From Candidatus Brocadiia bacterium (GTDB lineage Bacteria; Planctomycetota; PUPC01): DNA of 33,222 nt. Shown piece by piece: positions 1 through 7,203 of this stretch. The notes beneath the pieces are model-generated. The model did no database searches, was not told where the DNA came from, and saw only the letters and a list, made by a program, of their open reading frames with translations. The stretch lies in NCBI GenBank assembly GCA_030605345.1, contig JAUWIN010000017.1:1-33222 (forward strand), written 5' to 3'. The position numbers and the translations under genes are program-made. The first letter of the stretch is position 1. Every line of letters begins with the position of its first letter.

Positions 1-583
1 CTCGGCGCTCGACGACTTCGACATAGGCCGGCAGACTGAGTGCAGCACCTTCGCTGTGCCGCGGAGACGTGGTGCAATCCTGGACGAGCTGCGGGAGCAC
101 GACTGGGTTCCTCGCACCGCCCGGCGAAGAGCCGCCGAGCTGGACGCGGCGCTGGAAGCATCGCGCGGTGAGGGCGTCTGCGCAGGCGCCGACCTGGGCA
201 AGGCCGCCAAGCTGATGGGGATGAGCAGGTCGAACCTGGGAAAACTGATATCCAAGCCACAGTTGGCTGCGTTCGTGCCGCTGGACCACTCCGAGGACGA
301 CGCCAGTGAAAGCGGGATGAGCGTGGTCCGGCTCCTTGCCGACCAACGCAGTGAGAATCCCGGGGCTGGGGCCGAACTGGCCGACCAGTGCGACGCCGTC
401 CGGGCAACGCTTGCAACCCTGCCGGAAGTCGAGCGCACCGTACTTGTGGGGTACTATTTCCAGCAGCGGATGCAGAAGGAGATCGCCAAGGATCTCAAGG
501 TCTCGCGGTCGCGGGTGTCGCAGATTCACAACCGGGCAATCAGCACGCTGCGCGACCGGCTGGGCGCCGAGGGAGCCGCATGA
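1..583 (+). CDS. FliA/WhiG-type sigma-70 family factor (5' truncated)
   Basis: This is an RNA polymerase sigma factor of the group 3 (FliA/WhiG/SigB-like) type, cut by the left edge of the window. The frame is open from base 2, before the first in-frame GTG at 56. The residues read there (LDDFD, then FAVPR, RGAILDELR and DWVPR) match the end of region 2 and start of region 3 of this family, so the real start lies outside. The last 50 residues (LPEVERTV, EIAKDLKVSRSRVSQI, STLRDRL) form the region 4 helix-turn-helix that binds the -35 element. The visible part is 193 residues. It lies just upstream of the prepilin-like genes, but they have their own near-consensus promoters, so regulation of them by this factor is not shown. 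Family assignment is confident; FliA versus another group 3 factor is not. Confidence 0.9.
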   Translation, partial: SALDDFDIGRQTECSTFAVPRRRGAILDELREHDWVPRTARRRAAELDAALEASRGEGVCAGADLGKAAKLMGMSRSNLGKLISKPQLAAFVPLDHSEDDASESGMSVVRLLADQRSENPGAGAELADQCDAVRATLATLPEVERTVLVGYYFQQRMQKEIAKDLKVSRSRVSQIHNRAISTLRDRLGAEGAA

Positions 584-648
584 CGGCGACGACACAACCC
601 GCGGCAGACTCAGGCCAAGCCGCCCCGGAAGTTTTGGTGGAAAACCGT

Positions 649-676
649 TTGACACCACCTGTGAGGATGCTATACT
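649..676 (+). promoter_or_regulatory. Promoter of first prepilin-like gene
   Basis: A perfect -35 TTGACA (649-654) and -10 TATACT (671-676) are separated by 16 bp, about 80 bp before the start codon at 757. The bases before the -35 (TGGAAAACC) recur before the second prepilin promoter, so the whole upstream region was duplicated. Confidence 0.85.
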
Positions 677-756
677 TGGCGTGAAGTCCGTCCGCGTGGG
701 CGGAGTGTGTTTGCTGTTTTAGATACTAATGGAAAAGTGAGTGGAGGTGAGAAAAG
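677..756 (+). promoter_or_regulatory. Conserved leader of first prepilin-like gene
   Basis: This untranslated leader ends in a strong Shine-Dalgarno sequence (GGAGGTGAG, 743-751). It contains a small hairpin around GCGTGGG and the block GATACTAATGGAAAAGTGAG, nearly identical in the leader of the second copy (about 1525-1604). No known riboswitch class was recognised. The conservation may reflect recent duplication or a shared post-transcriptional control. Confidence 0.45.
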
Positions 757-1389
757 ATGAGAAGGCTGAAAGGCTTCACCATCATCGAGCTGCTGGTCGT
801 AATCGCAATCATCGCTATTCTGGCAGGCATGCTACTTCCTGCCCTCGGCAGAGCCCGTGAGGAAGCCCAGAAAGCAAAGTGCAAGAGCAACCTCAGGGGT
901 ATTGCGCAGGCTATGGCACTCTACCTCAGCACCGAGGGGGGCAACAGCTTGTACCCTGTGCCGACTGACTCCTTCCGCGGCGACGCATGGCTGTGCTCGC
1001 TGTATTGGAGCGATGTCCTCGAGGAGCCGAAAATGTTCCGCTGCCCTTCTTCGGGCGATGGCGATGATGTGCCCAAGGATCAGCCCAGCAGCCTGGACAA
1101 CACCGCCGCCGTGCCCACGAAGGCGTGCAGTTACGCGGGCATCGCTTACAACTCTACCGGGTTCGCCAACGACGTCGATTCCATGGCCGAGTCCTCGTTC
1201 AGCAGCGCCTCGCCGATGGCGTGCGATGATGTCGATTCCAGCAGCTCCGATGCATCTGACCAGAACCATCCAACCGGGTTCAGCGCCGTGTTCTTCGACA
1301 CTCACGTCGAGTTCAGCTCGGACAACGATGTTCCGCACTCTGACATCGGGAGTTCAGGCACCTACGAGCAGATGGACAGTGGCGACTAA
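757..1389 (+). CDS. Prepilin-like protein with type IV N-methylation motif, copy 1
   Basis: This 210-residue protein begins with a class III (type IV prepilin) signal: basic residues, then the cleavage site G6/F7, glutamate at +5 (E11), and a hydrophobic helix of about 20 residues. A prepilin peptidase would cut after G6 and the mature pseudopilin would be held in the inner membrane. The C-terminal part carries [17 protein letters not shown], which resembles the H-x9-DG type ending of pseudopilins common in Planctomycetes, Lentisphaerae and Verrucomicrobia; here the usual DG is replaced by DTH. The start is set by the SD at 743-751. It has its own promoter and terminator and is followed by a paralogue. 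Function beyond pseudopilin is unknown; it may be a T2SS-like or surface-display component. Confidence 0.85.
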   Translation: MRRLKGFTIIELLVVIAIIAILAGMLLPALGRAREEAQKAKCKSNLRGIAQAMALYLSTEGGNSLYPVPTDSFRGDAWLCSLYWSDVLEEPKMFRCPSSGDGDDVPKDQPSSLDNTAAVPTKACSYAGIAYNSTGFANDVDSMAESSFSSASPMACDDVDSSSSDASDQNHPTGFSAVFFDTHVEFSSDNDVPHSDIGSSGTYEQMDSGD

Positions 1390-1417
1390 GCAGTATGCAA
1401 GGTAGCGGCAGATCAGG

Positions 1418-1452
1418 CCCGCGGCGGTTATTTATCGCCGCGGGTTCTTTTT
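1418..1452 (+). terminator. Intrinsic terminator after prepilin copy 1
   Basis: A perfect 9-bp stem, CCCGCGGCG (1418-1426) with CGCCGCGGG (1436-1444), encloses the loop GTTATTTAT and is followed by TTCTTTTT. The same stem and loop follow the second copy. Confidence 0.9.
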
Positions 1453-1496
1453 ATCCGCGTGGCGGCCACACCGAGCCGATTTCGCTGGAAAACCTT

Positions 1497-1524
1497 TTGA
1501 CGCAACCTATGGATGTGGTATTCT
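1497..1524 (+). promoter_or_regulatory. Promoter of second prepilin-like gene
   Basis: The -35 is TTGACG (1497-1502), the -10 is TATTCT (1519-1524) and the spacer is 16 bp. The arrangement and flanks parallel the promoter of copy 1, so each copy is its own transcription unit. Confidence 0.8.
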
Positions 1525-1604
1525 TGAACGTCGCTTGGCCCGCGTGGGTGAAGCATGTTAGTCGTTTTGGATACTAATGGAAAAGTGAGAGGAGGTGAGA
1601 AAAA

Positions 1605-2237
1605 ATGAGGAGACCGAAAGGGTTCACCATCATTGAGCTGCTGGTCGTAATCGCAATCATCGCTATTTTGGCAGGCATGTTACTTCCTGCCCTCCGCAGA
1701 GCTCGTGAGGAAGCCCACAAAACGGAGTGCAAAAACAACCTGCGCACTATTGCGCAGGCCATGGCACTCTACCTCAGCACCGAGGGGGGCAACAGTCTAT
1801 ACCCTGTGCCCGCTGAGAAGTTCCGCGGCGACGCCTGGCTGGTGTCGCTGTATTGGAGCGGTACCCTCGAACAGCAGGACGTGCTCCGCTGCCCGTCTTC
1901 GGGCGATGGTGCTGCTGTGCCGGAGACACAACCCGCCAACCTGGACACGACCGGCGCTGTGGCCACAGACGCGTGCAGCTATGCTGGCATTGCTTACAAC
2001 ACGACCGGGTTCGCCAACGACGTCGATTCCATGGGCGAGTCCGAGTTCAACAGTGCTTCGCCAATGGCGTGCGATGATGTCGCTGTCGGCAGCACCGACG
2101 CAGATGACCAGAACCATCCAACCGGGTTCAGCGCGGTGTTCTTCGACAGTCACGTCGAGTTCATCTCGGAGAACGATGTTCCGCACTCTGACATCGGGAG
2201 TTCAGGCACCTACGAGCAGATGGACAGCGGCGACTAG
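1605..2237 (+). CDS. Prepilin-like protein with type IV N-methylation motif, copy 2
   Basis: This is a 210-residue paralogue of the preceding gene and exactly the same length. The N-terminal helix ([20 protein letters not shown]) and the last 16 residues (ending [10 protein letters not shown]) are the same in both copies, while the middle (roughly residues 75-175) has many substitutions. The prepilin site is G6/F7 with E11 at +5. The strong SD (GGAGGTGAG) sits just before the ATG. Constant ends and a varying centre suggest a recent tandem duplication with divergence of the exposed part, or gene conversion of the ends. The exact role is unknown. Confidence 0.85.
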   Translation: MRRPKGFTIIELLVVIAIIAILAGMLLPALRRAREEAHKTECKNNLRTIAQAMALYLSTEGGNSLYPVPAEKFRGDAWLVSLYWSGTLEQQDVLRCPSSGDGAAVPETQPANLDTTGAVATDACSYAGIAYNTTGFANDVDSMGESEFNSASPMACDDVAVGSTDADDQNHPTGFSAVFFDSHVEFISENDVPHSDIGSSGTYEQMDSGD

Positions 2238-2263
2238 AGAGTATGCAAGGTAGCGGCAGCTCA

Positions 2264-2301
2264 GGCCCGCGGCGGTTATTTATCGCCGCGGGCCCTTTTT
2301 T
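2264..2301 (+). terminator. Intrinsic terminator after prepilin copy 2
   Basis: An 11-bp GC-rich stem (2264-2274 with 2284-2294) and a 9-nt loop are followed by CTTTTTT. It is the longer sibling of the terminator after copy 1. Confidence 0.92.
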
Positions 2302-2377
2302 ATCTCCTCAGCAACTTCGCGAATTTCGGGTGTTGCTTGGTAAGCAATTCCTCACACGTAAGACCGCAGGATTTGTG

Positions 2378-2406
2378 TTGAGGGCGGGAGGGTTTTCGGA
2401 TAAACT
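2378..2406 (+). promoter_or_regulatory. Promoter of tRNA-Glu
   Basis: The -35 is TTGAGG (2378-2383) and the -10 is TAAACT (2401-2406), with a 17-bp spacer. The tRNA begins about 50 bp downstream. Confidence 0.65.
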
Positions 2407-2457
2407 ACGCCGCCGGTTGAGCAGATGCCGACCTGTCCCTCGGCAGACACGCAGTGC

Positions 2458-2535
<78 letters not shown>

Positions 2536-2632
2536 CTCGATGCCGCCGCTGCCCTATCGGCACAACGGGCCTTACTCGTGGGACACCACCCTGGGTAGCT
2601 GCGGTCTTGGTATCAATCGCGCCGCATCGAGT

Positions 2633-2667
2633 GCCCTGAGCGACCAAAGGGAGTCGAAGGCCTTTTT
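2633..2667 (+). terminator. Possible imperfect terminator or short palindromic element after tRNA-Glu
   Basis: CGAC (2641-2644) can pair with GTCG (2653-2656) inside an imperfect outer GCCCT/AGGC pairing, followed by TTTTT (2663-2667). The string also resembles the GCCCTGAGCGA-AGTCGAAGGGC short repeat seen in many bacterial genomes, so it could be either. Confidence 0.35.
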
Positions 2668-2748
2668 ACTTGAGCCAGTTCTACCTGTACATTTTGCGCT
2701 GTTCTGACACCGAAAGGGCTCAGATAAAAGCCTGTGCCTCGCCGGGCG

Positions 2749-2759
2749 TGTGATACAAT
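2749..2759 (+). promoter_or_regulatory. Possible extended -10 promoter for the GT9 gene
   Basis: TGATACAAT (TG at 2749-2750 or 2751-2752, TACAAT at 2754-2759) fits an extended -10 element. No good -35 is visible. If used, the transcript would have almost no leader before the ATG at 2770. Confidence 0.35.
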
Positions 2760-2769
2760 CGCCTCGAGA

Positions 2770-3867
2770 ATGATATCGGACGCGAAGAGAATCTGTGTTA
2801 TCCGGCTCGGTGGGCTGGGCGACGTGGTGAACACCCTCCCGGCGCTGGATGCGGTGCGTGCGGCCTGCCCCGATGCCCACATCGCCTGGCTGGTGGAGGC
2901 GGCGTGGGTTGGCGTGCTCCCTGCTCCGCCGAGGCTCGACGAGGTAATCGCCGTACCCAAGCGAGAGTGGCTCTCGCGGCTGCGGCATTTCGACGGCGCG
3001 GTTTCGCTGCCGGGCGAGCTCGGTTCGTTTGTCACGCAACTCCGCAGGCGCAAGTTCGACCTCGCGATTGACTTCCACGGCAACCTCCGCAGCGGGGTGG
3101 CCGCACTGTTGACCGGAGCGAAGAACCGCGTCGGATACGCACCCGGCTTCTGCAAGGAGTTCAATTACCTGTTCACAAACCGCCACTATCCTGGGGGCGG
3201 CGGGCGGGTCCACAGGGTGGAGCGGGCGCTGGCGCTGGCGGAAGCCGGCGGCGCAAAACGCCAGACCGACACGCCCAAGGCAGAGGTCGGTCACGCGGCG
3301 CTGAAGTTCGCACGCGGGGTCTTCGAGGAACACGCCCTCCGTGGCCGCCCAGTGGTCGCGGTTCACCCCGGCACCAGCAAGTTCGGCCGATACAAGCGGT
3401 GGCCGTTAGAGCGATACAACCAGGTCGTTCGGCTGCTGGGCGAGCGGGGATTCGGCGCCCTGGTGACGTGGGGCCCGGACGAATACGACCTCGCATCGGC
3501 AGCGGCGGCGGGGACAGACGCAGTGGTCTCGCCGGTGACGAATTCGGTCGCGGAACTGGCCGCGGTGTTGAGCTTGTGCGAATGCTTTGTCGGCGCCGAC
3601 ACCGGCCCGGGGCTTCTTGCGGCCGCAGTGGGCACCCCGCCCGTCAGCATCTTCGGCCCGAAGGACCCGGCGGTCTATGCGCCGCGGCATCCGCGGGCCC
3701 GTGTGGTGGAGGTGCCAATGGAGTGCCGGCCGTGTAAGAAGCGTGAATGCGACGACCCACAGTGCGTGCTGCGCATCAGCGTCAGGCAGGTCGCAGACGC
3801 CATATTTGCCGTGCTCGGGGAGACCGAAGGAAACGCACCCGGCAGCGCGAGCTATATGAATATGTAG
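2770..3867 (+). CDS. Glycosyltransferase family 9 (heptosyltransferase-like)
   Basis: This 365-residue enzyme probably transfers a sugar from an ADP-heptose-like donor during assembly of LPS core or a related surface glycan, at the cytoplasmic face of the inner membrane. The N-terminus (ICVIRLGGLGDVVNTLPAL) is the typical GT9 acceptor-domain start. The donor domain has AVHPGTS, then FVGADTGPGLLAAAVGTPPVSIFGP, the family's donor-side signature. A cysteine-rich segment (CRPCKKRECDDPQC) sits where heptosyltransferases often have one. I chose ATG 2770 over the upstream in-frame GTG (2734) because the family motif then starts within ten residues. The SD is weak. Its 3' end overlaps the convergent radical SAM gene by 16 nt. 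Acceptor and donor are not determined. Confidence 0.88.
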   Translation: MISDAKRICVIRLGGLGDVVNTLPALDAVRAACPDAHIAWLVEAAWVGVLPAPPRLDEVIAVPKREWLSRLRHFDGAVSLPGELGSFVTQLRRRKFDLAIDFHGNLRSGVAALLTGAKNRVGYAPGFCKEFNYLFTNRHYPGGGGRVHRVERALALAEAGGAKRQTDTPKAEVGHAALKFARGVFEEHALRGRPVVAVHPGTSKFGRYKRWPLERYNQVVRLLGERGFGALVTWGPDEYDLASAAAAGTDAVVSPVTNSVAELAAVLSLCECFVGADTGPGLLAAAVGTPPVSIFGPKDPAVYAPRHPRARVVEVPMECRPCKKRECDDPQCVLRISVRQVADAIFAVLGETEGNAPGSASYMNM

Positions 3868-4718
3868 TTCAGTTTGTCGCAGCTGGCGCAGAGCGGATAT
3901 TTCTGGAACTGGTGCTTCCTGTGGGCGAGCCTGAACGCACGGAACTCCGGCCCGTTCCAGATGTCGGCGATGTTCTCCTCCAGTGCGTTGCCCATCTTCA
4001 GCACGCCGTTGAAATCGTAACAGCAGGGCACCACGTCGCCGTTCACCAGAATATAGACCACCGACCGTCTCAGGGGGCGGCAGGATTTCATGAACTCAGG
4101 CCGCCTCACCCTTGAGATGGGGTTGTAGTTCCTCCCGGTCGAGTAGTTATGGAATCTGCCTGGGATCACCCCGCAGGTGGGCCAGTATTTGATCCATTGC
4201 CGCCAAAATCGGATGAAGCCCAGCGGCTTGCCTATGTATCTCAAGGTGATTTTGGGCCTGTTCCCGCCGCGGCGTTTCTTGGCGTTGATCAGCCCGTGAA
4301 CGTTTTCCATGGTAGATTCGTAGTTCAGCCCTACGTGAACACTTTCGTATTCTTCAGCCGTGGTCCCGGTGAAACTGATTTTGATTCGGTCCAGCCCCGC
4401 GGCGATGAGTTCTTCCGAACGCTCCGGCGTCAGGAGCGAGGCGTTGGTGACGAAGAAGGTCTCTTCGATTCCCTTTTCTTTGGCGTAAGCGATTTTTTCC
4501 GCCAGGTGTTCGTCCAGCAGCGGCTCCCCGAAGTTGTGGAGGCTCAATCGGCTGGCGCCCGCCGCCATGCTGTCGTCGAGGAGTTTCCGGAAGGTATCGA
4601 CATCCATGAACTCGATTTTTCTGCGCAGTTTTTCGCGAGGGCAGAAAACGCACCTGGCATTACACGCAGTGGTGTTCTCGATCGCAACTCGTTTGGGGAA
4701 CCTTCCCTCGCCGGCCAT
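3852..4718 (-). CDS. Radical SAM/SPASM domain protein
   Basis: This 288-residue radical SAM enzyme has the iron-sulfur motif C-x3-C-x2-C (C19, C23, C26), which binds a 4Fe-4S cluster and cleaves S-adenosylmethionine. The next blocks (HNFGEPLL, FFVTNASLL, IKISFTG) fit the TIM-barrel core. The C-terminal part (NGDVVPCCYDFNG, then LCASCDK) is a SPASM-type auxiliary cluster region like those of peptide-modifying and anaerobic sulfatase-maturing enzymes. The start is supported by GGAG a few bases upstream and by a promoter at 4751-4779. No candidate precursor peptide is visible beside it. Neighbouring glycosyltransferases suggest a sugar or envelope role, but the substrate is unknown. Confidence 0.9.
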   Translation of the reverse strand: MAGEGRFPKRVAIENTTACNARCVFCPREKLRRKIEFMDVDTFRKLLDDSMAAGASRLSLHNFGEPLLDEHLAEKIAYAKEKGIEETFFVTNASLLTPERSEELIAAGLDRIKISFTGTTAEEYESVHVGLNYESTMENVHGLINAKKRRGGNRPKITLRYIGKPLGFIRFWRQWIKYWPTCGVIPGRFHNYSTGRNYNPISRVRRPEFMKSCRPLRRSVVYILVNGDVVPCCYDFNGVLKMGNALEENIADIWNGPEFRAFRLAHRKHQFQKYPLCASCDKLNYIFI

Positions 4719-4750
4719 TTGGCTCCCGACTCCTCAGTGAAACAAGCGCT

Positions 4751-4779
4751 TTATTATCACCCTCCGGGCGAAAAATCAA
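4751..4779 (-). promoter_or_regulatory. Promoter of radical SAM gene (minus strand)
   Basis: Read on the minus strand, TTGATT (4774-4779) and TAATAA (4751-4756) are 17 bp apart, and TGA just before the -10 makes it an extended -10. It lies back to back with the promoter at 4803-4831. Confidence 0.7.
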
Positions 4780-4802
4780 GGCTCAACAGACGCCTCGCAA
4801 AC

Positions 4803-4831
4803 TTGAAACCGGGCCGCCCATAAGGTACAAT
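4803..4831 (+). promoter_or_regulatory. Promoter of the glycosyltransferase operon
   Basis: TTGAAA (4803-4808) and TACAAT (4826-4831) are separated by 17 bp, about 40 bp before the start codon at 4870. Confidence 0.75.
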
Positions 4832-4869
4832 TCGCCGACTCAAAACTCTGGTAAGGGGGTTATAGGCTA

Positions 4870-7203
4870 ATGTCCGAGGAGCGCCAATTGAACTCTATCG
4901 CCGTAATCGGCACCTACCAGCCGCGCCAGTGCGGCATCGCCACGTTCACCACCGACCTGTGCCACGCCCTGGCGGAGGTGTTTCAGCCGGGGCGCCTGCT
5001 GGCACTGGCGCTGGACGACGTGCCGGAGGGCTATGCATATCCCGACGAGGTCTGCTTCCAGATCCGCGCCGCCCAGCGGGTAGACTACCGCCTGGCGGCG
5101 AACTTCCTCAACATCAACCAGGTGGACACGGTGGTGGTGCAGCACGCGTTCGGCATCTTTGGCGGACCCGCCGGCTCGCATCTGCTCCGGCTCATCCAGG
5201 ACCTGACCATGCCCGTGATCGCGAACCTCCATACCCTGCTCACCGAGCCCAGACAGGACCAACGCGCAGTGGTCACCGAACTGGGCAGGCGCTGCACCAG
5301 GCTGCTGGTGATGAGCCACCGGGCCTCGGACATGCTGAAGTCTATCTATAAGGTCCCCGAACATAAGATCAGGTTCATCCCGCACGGGATACCGGACATG
5401 TCCTTCATCGACCCGAATTTCTACAAGGACAAGTTCGGCGTGGAGGGCAAAAAGGTAATCCTCACTTTCGGCCTGCTCTCGCCCAACAAGGGAATAGAGT
5501 ACATGATCCAGGCCATGCCCGAGGTGATGAAGCGTCATCCGGAAGCGGTCTACCTGGTGCTTGGCGCCACGCACCCTCAGGTAAAGCGCACGGTAGGCGA
5601 GGAATACCGGCAGGGGCTCCAGCGGATGGTGCGGGAACTGGGCCTGACCGAGAACGTAGCGTTCCAGAACCGGTTCCTCACACTGGAAGAACTGTGCCAA
5701 TATATCGGCGCGGCCGACATCTACGTCACGCCATATCTCGCCCCAGAGCAAATCACTTCCGGGACGCTCGCCTATGCGGTAGGCGCGGGCAAGGCCGTGG
5801 TCTCCACACCCTACTGGTACGCAGAGGAGATGCTGGCGGACGGCCGCGGCTGCCTGGTGCCGTTCAGGAACTCGAAAGGGCTCGCCGACAAGGTGAACTA
5901 CCTTCTCGACAACGAAACCGAGCGCCACGCTATGCGCATCCGGGCCTACGAATTCGCCCGCGGGATGACCTGGCAAAAGGTGGCCTCGGAATACGTGCAA
6001 GTGGCGCGTGAAGCCGCCGAGGAGCGCCTGCGCCAGCCCAAACCGCTTGCCGCGGCCTTCATGCCCACCAAGACCGCCGAAAACCTGCCAGAGCCAGACC
6101 TGCGCCACCTCCGAGCAATGACCGACGACACCGGAATCCTCCAGCACGCCTTGTATTCCATCCCAAACCGCAAACACGGCTACTCGCTCGACGACAACGC
6201 CCGCGCCCTGAACGCCGTCTCGCTATACTACCAACTCTACCAAGACGACAGCGTGGCCCCTCTAATCGGAACTTACCTCGCCTTCCTGGTGCACGCCTTC
6301 AACAGCGACAATAAGCGGTTTCGTAACTTCCTCTCATACGACCGCCGCTGGCAGGAAGAAGAAGGCAGCGAAGACTCGCACGGCCGGGCCCTCTTGGGGC
6401 TCGGCGCCGCCGCGGCCAACGCACCCGACGCCTCCATCCTCAGCCTCGCCGTCCGCCTGTTCGCCGAGGCCCTCCCCCCCACCGAACACTTCACCTCGCT
6501 GCGGGCTATCGCCTTCACCCTCATCGGCATACATGCCTACCTCGAACGATTCGCCGGCGACGCCACCGCGAGGCGAATGCGAGCGACTCTGGCCGAGAAG
6601 ATGTTCGCATATTTTCGCCAGAACGCCACCGACGACTGGCCCTGGTTCGAGCAGAAAATCACCTATGCAAACGCCCGGCTCCCCCACGCCCTCATCCTCT
6701 CCGCACAATGGATACCCAACCAGGAGATGGGCGATGCCGGACTCCGAGCGCTCAGATGGCTGCTAAAGCAACAAACCGCAGACAACGGCCACATCTCCAT
6801 CATCGGCAATCACGGCTGGTACCCCAACGGCGGGGAGCCGGCACCGTTTGACCAGCAGCCCATCGAGGCGATGGCCCTGATTGAGGCCTGCGCCGAAGCC
6901 TGCGTATGGACCCGCAGCGAATACTGGCTCGACGAGGCCCGCCGCTGCCTCGACTGGTTCATCGGCAGAAACGACCTCAACGTGCCGCTCTGCGACTTCA
7001 AGACCGGCGGCTGCTGCGACGGGCTTCAGCCGGACGGCCCCAACCAGAACCAGGGGGCCGAATCAACCCTCGCCTGGCTTATTTCGCTCCTGGCACTTTT
7101 GAGACTAATCGGAACGAGGAATCTCGCCGATAATACCACCAGCGAAACTGGTGAAAATGAAACCAGTGACAACGATGACCAACATGAGGATGCCGACGAA
7201 TGA
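4870..7203 (+). CDS. GT4-type glycosyltransferase fused to a C-terminal all-alpha domain
   Basis: This is a 777-residue two-domain protein. Residues 1 to about 385 are a GT-B glycosyltransferase: QPRQCGIATFTTDL near the N-terminus, HGIPDMSF, then LTFGLLSPNKGIEYMIQAM, and the donor-site segment PEQITSGTLAYAVGAGKAVVS (near residue 295, where the family has its E-x7-E region). Residues from about 395 to 745 form a second domain with SLDDNARALNAV (D441, D442, N443) and many repeated helical segments, resembling an alpha/alpha toroid as in glycan-processing enzymes. The last 25 residues are acidic and polar. The next gene starts in an ATGA overlap and encodes a related GT, so the two are probably co-translated and work on one glycan. 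Donor and product are unknown. Catalysis by the C-terminal domain is inference. Confidence 0.85.
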   Translation: MSEERQLNSIAVIGTYQPRQCGIATFTTDLCHALAEVFQPGRLLALALDDVPEGYAYPDEVCFQIRAAQRVDYRLAANFLNINQVDTVVVQHAFGIFGGPAGSHLLRLIQDLTMPVIANLHTLLTEPRQDQRAVVTELGRRCTRLLVMSHRASDMLKSIYKVPEHKIRFIPHGIPDMSFIDPNFYKDKFGVEGKKVILTFGLLSPNKGIEYMIQAMPEVMKRHPEAVYLVLGATHPQVKRTVGEEYRQGLQRMVRELGLTENVAFQNRFLTLEELCQYIGAADIYVTPYLAPEQITSGTLAYAVGAGKAVVSTPYWYAEEMLADGRGCLVPFRNSKGLADKVNYLLDNETERHAMRIRAYEFARGMTWQKVASEYVQVAREAAEERLRQPKPLAAAFMPTKTAENLPEPDLRHLRAMTDDTGILQHALYSIPNRKHGYSLDDNARALNAVSLYYQLYQDDSVAPLIGTYLAFLVHAFNSDNKRFRNFLSYDRRWQEEEGSEDSHGRALLGLGAAAANAPDASILSLAVRLFAEALPPTEHFTSLRAIAFTLIGIHAYLERFAGDATARRMRATLAEKMFAYFRQNATDDWPWFEQKITYANARLPHALILSAQWIPNQEMGDAGLRALRWLLKQQTADNGHISIIGNHGWYPNGGEPAPFDQQPIEAMALIEACAEACVWTRSEYWLDEARRCLDWFIGRNDLNVPLCDFKTGGCCDGLQPDGPNQNQGAESTLAWLISLLALLRLIGTRNLADNTTSETGENETSDNDDQHEDADE

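Noticed and set aside
677-756. Cyclic di-GMP riboswitch in the prepilin leader
   Set aside because: I looked for it because such switches can control pilin genes, but the class I and class II consensus cores are not present.
832-1338. Minus-strand frame opposite prepilin copy 1, with a similar one opposite copy 2
   Set aside because: Repetition in both copies follows from the duplication itself; there is no SD or family match.
4867-6177. Long minus-strand frame opposite the first GT4 gene (436 codons)
   Set aside because: It is an antisense shadow caused by high GC at third positions; the plus-strand frame has clear GT motifs.
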